From the NCBI GenBank assembly GCA_963556495.2, contig OY747707.1, positions 34,492,871-34,556,870 of the forward strand: 64,000 nucleotides of DNA. The letters are read 5' to 3'. The translations under genes were made by a program, and so were the position numbers. Below, piece by piece: positions 60,701 to 64,000 of this stretch; the stretch's first letter is position 1, and each line of letters starts with the position of its first letter. The stretch comes from Valencia hispanica (taxonomy: Eukaryota > Chordata > Actinopteri > Cyprinodontiformes > Valenciidae). The notes under the pieces were generated by a model. It searched no databases. It saw only the letters and a program-made list of their open reading frames with translations, and was not told where the DNA came from.

Positions 60701-63700
60701 TCTGTAAGATCTGCGCTCTTCTCCTCCTGTCAGATGTAGCATCTAGCTGCAGAATGAGCTGAAATCAATTTCTAATGAAATTTTCTGGTCCCATCCTGCT
60801 AGGCTCAGTGCCAGGAGGTGCGAAAACGAAAGGAGCTGGAGTTGCAGATTCTCACAGAGACCATCCGACTGTGGGAGGGAGACGACATCAAAACCTTGGG
60901 CTCGGTGATATATATGAGCCAGGTCTTGGTCCAGAGTCCTATGTCTGAGGTATCTGTACCATCACACCACTCTGGCAGAGGCAAGCACACAGCGTTTCTT
61001 GTGATGCAGGAAAACATCAGGAACTGGAGGTGCAGAAGCAAATACATGTCACTGTGAAAGTATTAGCATATATAAATTCACGATCTGATTTTTAAGACCA
61101 GCCATCATTTGTCCCATCTGTATGGCATCAAGGTCCACATCAGTATTGCTGTATTTATGTATGTTGTATTATGCATTATTATAGAATTTTTAAGTAAGAT
61201 CAAAAAGTGAAACTCCGATATAGATTGTGACGCTGTTTATTCCTGCCGACTTTGATAACTATGGAATACGGCTTATGAAAACTCAGTTTCTCTGAAATTT
61301 ATGACATTACGTAGGACAAAATTAAAAAAGGATTTTTTTAGTTACAAAAATGTCAGCCTACTTATAAGTGTGTCCATGCATTGTGCATCATAAGGACTGA
61401 GTACCTGGACAGGGCTCCTCTTGCCTGAATTACTACATCAATGGACGCGGCTTTGAAACAGTCAACATGTGACCCTGCCAAGGTGTTCAGAAAGCCCAGC
61501 TTGCTTTAACAGCAGCCTTCGTGCCTTTTTTGGCTCGGGCGTCTCTCATCTTCCTCTCAACAATACTCTATAGATTATCTGTGGTGTTTGGGTCAGAACA
61601 GCTTTCTGGCTACTTGACCACTGTGTCATCATGGTCCTTAAGGCACATACTGGTACCTTTTGGTAGTGAGGGTTGAAGCAAAGTACTGCAGAAAAGTAAA
61701 CTAAGCATCTCAATAAAACTTGTAAGCAGAAGAAAGCATAAAGATCTCTAAAAGTGTTTTGGTAGATGGCTGCTCCGATCTTACTTGTTAAAACACCAGA
61801 AGATGATATGGCAGCCCAAATAATCATAAACTGGAAACTTCACGCTTGCATGGGAATTTTCATGATCTACTCAAGGCTACAGTTATTCCTGCGGTTTATG
61901 CACCTTTTTCTTTTGGATTTCTTTTCAAGTTTCCATTAATTTGCTTGGATATAACACTCGGTAAACAGATAGTTTATTTAGTAATGACCTTTTGTGGCAG
62001 AGGGTTTCAACAACCAGTTTCCATGATAGTGTAGGCAATTACACAACATTTCTGCATCAAAGTCTTTGGTGGCCTTATGCAATACTGAGCTTTTCTGAGA
62101 AACATAATTAGAAATTTTAATTTCTTATAAGCTATCACTGTCATTTTGAACAGAAATAAAAGCTTTCACTATGAGCTAAATATTTTCATTTGAGTTACTA
62201 ATGTTAATTTTTTTTATAATATTCTCATTTATTGGGACATGCCTTTAAACCGCTAGTGAGGACATTTATTTTAGGCATGCTACTCAGTTATTTGTTGCAT
62301 ATCTGACTAATAATTGTGTATTATAGACAGATAGATAGATAGATAGATAGATAGACCTTTATTAGTCCCAGCATAAAGTGGACAGTACAAGACAAGATAA
62401 CAAACAGCAAACGTTAAGACAGACGAGATTAAAAAACAAGATTAAAAACAGTACAGATATAAATAAATAGATAGGAAAAAAGGTGTCTGTTTTTTGCTTA
62501 CTAATAAACTAAAATGTTGTTCCATCCGTATTTCAGTTCTGCATTGGTGATTTGTTTTTTTGTTCCAGATGCTAAGATGATTTTTATGCCACAACATATT
62601 GTGGTTAAAACAGTATTTATATGTATAAATGGTCATTTAGGAAAACTGTGGTCCTACATGGGAGTGGAAATCCGTCTCATTTGTGGCTTGAATAACTGCA
62701 GCTTAAGTTATGAATGTGTGGTGTAGAGGCAGCCTAGCTATGTGATGACATCTGAGTAATGGCTGCAATAGAAATATGTAGGCTAGTTAAGGCATGTGAA
62801 GAATATGATTTGTGGCCGACAAGATGCTTTGCTCTGGTAACAATCCTTTCAGGCATGAGGCATTATGGCACATGAAAACATACCGTCGACTGAAATCAGG
62901 ATTGTCTGCATATCTTCGATCAAACCGCAGCTGAATCAGGTGCCTCCCAGCTGGAGCACATCAGGTTGGAGATACAAAGGAGTTGGAACTTTCTGATCAA
63001 ACCTAAGCTTTTATGAGGCAAACCTAAAACCGACTAACTTCAACACCACACAGGACAGCATTAAGGCCAGTAATTATAAACAGCCTGAATCAGATGTACA
63101 AGAATCATTAGAGCTCTGATTAAATCAACAGTGTTCACTATCCTCACCCCCAATGTTTTACAATCAAGCTTATCTTTAGCTAGGTAAAGACTTGGACTTT
63201 ATCATAGTATCTCTCTCTCTGTCTGAATTGTGGAGTCAAGGCCTTTGTGCATAATTTAGAGTTTCTAAACTCCAAATTGAAAGTCTGGTGTCTTATCAGG
63301 GTACCACCACCCGGCTGATCATGTGAGGATTAAACAAGGATAGGGAATGGAGGGATGTCATTTTATGAAGATCAGTTATACTTCTCTCTTTTTATTTTGA
63401 TCAGGAGAAGAATGAGCGCTACCTCATGCTGTTTCCTCACGTCCTCCTCATGCTGTCTGCTAGTCCCAGGATGAGTGGTTTCATATTCCAGGTCAGACAT
63501 CCCTGTACATCAATCTGATTTGAAAAGCTTGATTCTTTAAACCATAACAGATAAGAAGTAGTATTTCTTTTTTGTCTTCTGTCGGTTTTTTCTTTGCAGG
63601 GAAAGCTGCCTTTGACTGGCATGATAGTGACCAAACTAGAAGACTGTGAAGCCCTTAAAAATGCCTTTGAGCTGAACGGTGAGATCACACGAAAGGAGCA

Positions 63701-63899
63701 ATAAAACTTAATGAACATGCAGGAAAGTGTTTTAAACCCCCCCCTCCCTTTGGATGCAGGCACAATGTTTGACCGCCTCCAGGTGGTGTGCGCGAACCAG
63801 CAGGACCTGCAGGACTGGGTGGAACACCTGACGAGACAGATCAAACACAGCGCTGCCACGGCCCCCAGCCACAAACCGCTCACTGTCCCCTGCCACACG
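38611..63899 (+). CDS. arhgef7: Rho guanine nucleotide exchange factor 7 (beta-PIX), 5' part, 15 exons
   Basis: beta-PIX activates Rac1/Cdc42 and binds PAK through its SH3 domain, acting at focal adhesions and synapses with GIT partners. Seen here: 15 GT-AG exons with matching phases, 575 codons, in the vertebrate beta-PIX order: CH domain (residues 1 to about 110), linker, SH3 (about 163-222), DH (about 253-430) and most of PH (about 455-560). The N-terminus [20 protein letters not shown] and the [12 protein letters not shown] linker identify ARHGEF7 rather than ARHGEF6. The alternatively spliced LLFPPSQ-type insert after exon 2 was not seen. The proline-rich region, GIT-binding site and coiled coil lie beyond the right edge. 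Fish may carry two copies; I cannot say which this is. Confidence 0.95.
39387..39412. repeat. Poly-T tract
   Basis: About 26 consecutive T's on the plus strand at the edge of a reverse-oriented Tc1-type fragment. Confidence 0.9.
39425..39850 (-). mobile_element. Tc1-type fragment, reverse orientation
   Basis: CTTATTGGGATTCATTAGACC and TTTTTTTACAAATAAAAATC are one end. CTCAACCAGATTTAGGTCTGG and GACTATGCCACCATAACAC further right are reverse transposase phrases. Truncated. Confidence 0.65.
40098..40257. repeat. (ATCC)n tetranucleotide array, about 40 units
   Basis: Uninterrupted ATCC units, directly followed by the fish repeat whose copies elsewhere also carry this tetranucleotide at one end. 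The array is therefore probably that repeat's tail grown long. The MDGW-repeat frames on the minus strand are an artefact of it. Confidence 0.95.
40258..40541 (+). repeat. Fish RTE/SINE-like repeat, left part, split by an L2 insertion
   Basis: CAAGGGGATGGTCCCTATCTTC ... CTAACTGTCATGTTTTTGGAC ... GGGATTTGAACCAACGAC ... AAAGCAACAGTGCTAAC. The copy at 59.14 kb continues from this point into CCAACTAGTGCAGCCC. Here that continuation is found at about 43106-43126 (CTCCACTGTGCAGCCC), on the far side of the L2. Confidence 0.7.
40541..43105 (-). mobile_element. L2-type LINE, 5'-truncated, nearly open
   Basis: The 3' end is marked by AATTC pentamers (40541-40563) and the usual TTTATATAGCACC...CAAGGCACTTAAC tail; the coding part runs from 41051 to beyond 43096. 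It inserted into the middle of an older repeat, leaving parts on both sides. The coding condition (one stop) suggests recent arrival. Confidence 0.85.
41051..43096 (-). pseudogene. L2 reverse transcriptase with a single in-frame stop
   Basis: From the N-terminal side: a pre-RT region ([20 protein letters not shown]); RT motifs [80 protein letters not shown] and [21 protein letters not shown]; the catalytic [13 protein letters not shown] at residues about 399-411; then NPD and TAA (41849-41851). The same frame resumes at once with [19 protein letters not shown] and runs through the thumb to KAYS-stop at 41051. No frameshift was needed. The endonuclease half is missing by truncation. Confidence 0.88.
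43307..43832. mobile_element. MITE-like element with about 40-bp inverted ends
   Basis: Left CACTATCGGAACTTCAGTGTAATTTTACC (43318-43346) is mirrored at 43793-43820 (GGTAAATTACCCTGAAGTTCCGATAGTG), with weaker match outwards to GGCGTG and its counterpart. TAA flanks both sides (43304-43306, 43833-43835), as for PIF/Harbinger insertions. The 526-bp body has no recognisable coding sequence. Family assignment is tentative. Confidence 0.6.
44865..45628. mobile_element. hAT-like repeat with TTACTTGAGTA motifs
   Basis: Ends at the right in CTACTCAACCCACCTCTGG, the reverse of a CCAGAGGTGGGTxG terminus common in fish. The body has many ACTTTTACTTGAGTAA units at both ends and a unique centre. The left terminus is not clear. 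Confidence 0.55.
46054..46137 (+). CDS. arhgef7: arhgef7 exon 2, CH domain
   Basis: Acceptor TTTTGTTCCAG, donor GTGAGT, 28 codons. Encodes [19 protein letters not shown] then KGCTSFRVE; relatives have VYPEPRSESECLSNIREFLRGC. Confidence 0.95.
51722..51762. repeat. (TA)n microsatellite
   Basis: About 19 TA units followed by CATA units. Confidence 0.95.
51848..52402. mobile_element. hAT-like element, GGCCTGTCAC terminus
   Basis: The right part TTTATCGCAATAATTTCTGGGGC, AAATTATCGTCCAGCAAAATT and GTGACAGGCCTA is a well-known fish hAT end in reverse. The left edge has GGCCTACCGCAATAAAA, a degraded mirror. Flanks AATCATAC and CTCATATAC may be the decayed target duplication. Confidence 0.6.
52767..52851 (+). 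CDS. arhgef7: arhgef7 exon 3, CH domain end
   Basis: Acceptor CGTCCACAG, donor GTTGGT. Encodes [20 protein letters not shown] then VALNKVTA plus one base; relatives have TFDANDLYQGQNFNKVLSSLVTLNKVTA. Confidence 0.95.
52990..53123 (+). CDS. arhgef7: arhgef7 exon 4, CH-SH3 linker
   Basis: Encodes [20 protein letters not shown], then [20 protein letters not shown] and FRSL. Ser-rich linker, donor GTAAGG, ending in phase 0. One extra residue (SAHR against SHR) relative to the mammalian form. Confidence 0.95.
53368..53569 (+). CDS. arhgef7: arhgef7 exon 5, SH3 domain
   Basis: The whole SH3 fold is in one exon: [19 protein letters not shown], the [19 protein letters not shown] signature with the paired Trp and Pro-Asn-Tyr that bind the atypical PAK motif, then REIKGS. 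Acceptor CTTCATTAG, donor GTAGGT. Confidence 0.97.
53570..57443. other. arhgef7 intron 5 (3.9 kb)
   Basis: AT-rich, with many short homopolymers. I recognise no transposon, exon or structured repeat here. Confidence 0.6.
57444..57532 (+). CDS. arhgef7: arhgef7 exon 6, SH3-DH linker
   Basis: Encodes [20 protein letters not shown] then VISKTYYNL, as in vertebrate beta-PIX ([16 protein letters not shown] is identical). Acceptor TTTGACAACAG, donor GTAAGG. Confidence 0.96.
57996..58090 (+). CDS. arhgef7: arhgef7 exon 7, DH domain start
   Basis: Encodes [20 protein letters not shown] then [11 protein letters not shown]. This holds the first conserved DH helix (CR1), whose Glu contacts switch I of the GTPase (LETE-EY). 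The donor GTACGA is slightly off consensus. Confidence 0.95.
58201..58296 (+). CDS. arhgef7: arhgef7 exon 8, DH domain
   Basis: Encodes [20 protein letters not shown] then [12 protein letters not shown]; relatives have [27 protein letters not shown]. Acceptor CTTCCACTCAG, donor GTTAGT. Confidence 0.95.
58496..58618 (+). CDS. arhgef7: arhgef7 exon 9, DH domain
   Basis: Encodes [40 protein letters not shown] and two bases of a Ser codon. The [12 protein letters not shown] block is the CR2 neighbourhood of the PIX family. Confidence 0.96.
58619..60418. other. arhgef7 intron 9
   Basis: Carries the RTE/SINE-like repeat at 59.14-59.51 kb; the remainder is featureless to me. Confidence 0.65.
59140..59510 (+). 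repeat. Fish RTE/SINE-like repeat, fullest copy
   Basis: CCATCCATCAATTCTCTACACCC ... CTAAGGACAATTTAAAAAG ... TTCATGTTTTTGGACTCTGG ... CACGCATGCACGAGGAGAACAT ... GGGATTTAAACCCAGGAC ... AACTAGTGCAGCCC. It gives the continuous order needed to see that the 40.26-kb copy is split. Confidence 0.7.
60419..60557 (+). CDS. arhgef7: arhgef7 exon 10, DH domain core
   Basis: Encodes [40 protein letters not shown] and LERHME. It contains the conserved CR3 helix ([18 protein letters not shown]) that contacts switch II. Donor GTGTGT. Confidence 0.97.
60644..60703 (+). CDS. arhgef7: arhgef7 exon 11, DH domain end
   Basis: Encodes [20 protein letters not shown], 20 codons, phase 0 on both sides. Acceptor TGTTTTTAG, donor GTAAGA. 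Confidence 0.95.
60803..60949 (+). CDS. arhgef7: arhgef7 exon 12, DH-PH junction
   Basis: Encodes [40 protein letters not shown] and VLVQSPMSE. Acceptor CCTGCTAG, donor GTATCT. Failure to splice would read on for 36 codons to TGA at 61055. Confidence 0.95.
61380..62110 (-). mobile_element. Tc1-type remnant, reverse orientation
   Basis: CTCATCTTCCTCTCAACAATAC, GATTATCTGTGGTGTTTGGGTC, AGCATCTCAATAAAACTTGT and AGATGATATGGCAGCCCAAA are reverse transposase phrases of the family whose other copy is at 27.04 kb. Decayed. Confidence 0.7.
62328..62356. repeat. (GATA)n microsatellite with repeat tail
   Basis: About seven GATA units directly followed by CCTTTATTAGTCCCAGCATAA, a combination that recurs in fish genomes and probably marks the end of a dispersed element. 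Confidence 0.75.
63405..63491 (+). CDS. arhgef7: arhgef7 exon 13, PH domain
   Basis: Encodes [20 protein letters not shown] then PRMSGFIFQ, phase 0 on both sides. Relatives have [29 protein letters not shown]. Confidence 0.97.
63600..63678 (+). CDS. arhgef7: arhgef7 exon 14, PH domain
   Basis: Encodes [20 protein letters not shown] then NAFELN plus one base; relatives have GKLPTTGMTITKLEDSENHRNAFEIS. Acceptor TTCTTTGCAG, donor GTGAGA. Confidence 0.95.
63760..63899 (+). CDS. arhgef7: arhgef7 exon 15, PH domain end
   Basis: Encodes [40 protein letters not shown] and TVPCHT before donor GTCAGG, phase 0. It holds the final PH helix ([11 protein letters not shown]). The next exon lies beyond the window. 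Confidence 0.95.
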
Positions 63900-64000
63900 G
63901 TCAGGAGCTAATCGTTACACACAGTCCATTTTCTTTCCATTCATCTGTCCCCAGCGTGGGGCCCAACACTGTGCCTATGTATGTCGGCTTCACACTGACT

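Larger units (their letters stand above)
60950..63404. other. arhgef7 intron 12
   Basis: Contains a reverse Tc1-type remnant (61.4-62.1 kb) and a GATA microsatellite with a CCTTTATTAGTCCC tail (62.33-62.37 kb). Otherwise nothing recognised. Confidence 0.65.

Noticed and set aside
38611..63899. ARHGEF6 (alpha-PIX) as the identity of the plus-strand gene
   Set aside because: The N-terminus ([14 protein letters not shown]) and linker (GSDSVCAR) match ARHGEF7, not ARHGEF6 (MNPEEQIVTWLISL, other linker).
1..64000. tRNA, rRNA, CRISPR array or bacterial insertion sequence
   Set aside because: None seen by eye. The short tandem arrays are simple eukaryotic microsatellites without spacer structure. 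tRNAscan or Rfam could still find small RNAs I missed.

Overview
This is a stretch of vertebrate, almost certainly teleost fish, nuclear DNA. The evidence is two multi-exon genes with GT-AG introns and closed codon phases, and introns and spacers full of fish-type transposons: Tc1 copies, L2-type LINEs with an AATTC tail, hAT elements, and a repeat ending in (GGAT)n/(ATCC)n. I see no bacterial-type operons, CRISPR arrays or RNA genes.

Minus strand, about 2.6-32.4 kb: an AF4/FMR2-family gene, closest to aff3 (LAF4) from remembered vertebrate proteins. I could trace 19 coding exons by hand from an ATG at 32001 to a TGA at 3189. All phases close, giving 1242 codons plus stop. It has the ELL-binding EMTxSWP-type exon, the LKLSSDE box, the serine-rich block, the WQLDKWL motif, one 2,022-bp exon with the AF9/ENL-binding motif, and the C-terminal homology domain. 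No exon for the family's N-terminal homology (P-TEFb-binding) domain was found.

Plus strand, about 38.4 kb to past the right edge: arhgef7 (beta-PIX, a Rac/Cdc42 exchange factor). Fifteen coding exons (575 codons) cover CH, SH3, DH and most of PH; the 3' part lies outside the window. The two genes are head to head, about 6 kb apart, each with a plausible TATA box; arhgef7 also has a CRE and a CCAAT box.

The rest is largely mobile-element debris. Notable items are a 4.05-kb hAT element with a perfect 8-bp target duplication, itself hit by an L2 LINE with a flipped internal segment (6.17-10.22 kb); an L2 fragment with a 134-bp-arm palindrome (22.07-22.36 kb); a nearly intact Tc1 (DD34E, one frameshift) inside an older Tc1 (29.0-31.3 kb); and a 2.5-kb L2 copy whose reverse transcriptase is broken by a single stop (40.5-43.1 kb). 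The encoded functions of the two genes, transcription elongation scaffolding and Rho-GTPase signalling, are unrelated as far as is known; their adjacency looks like chance synteny.
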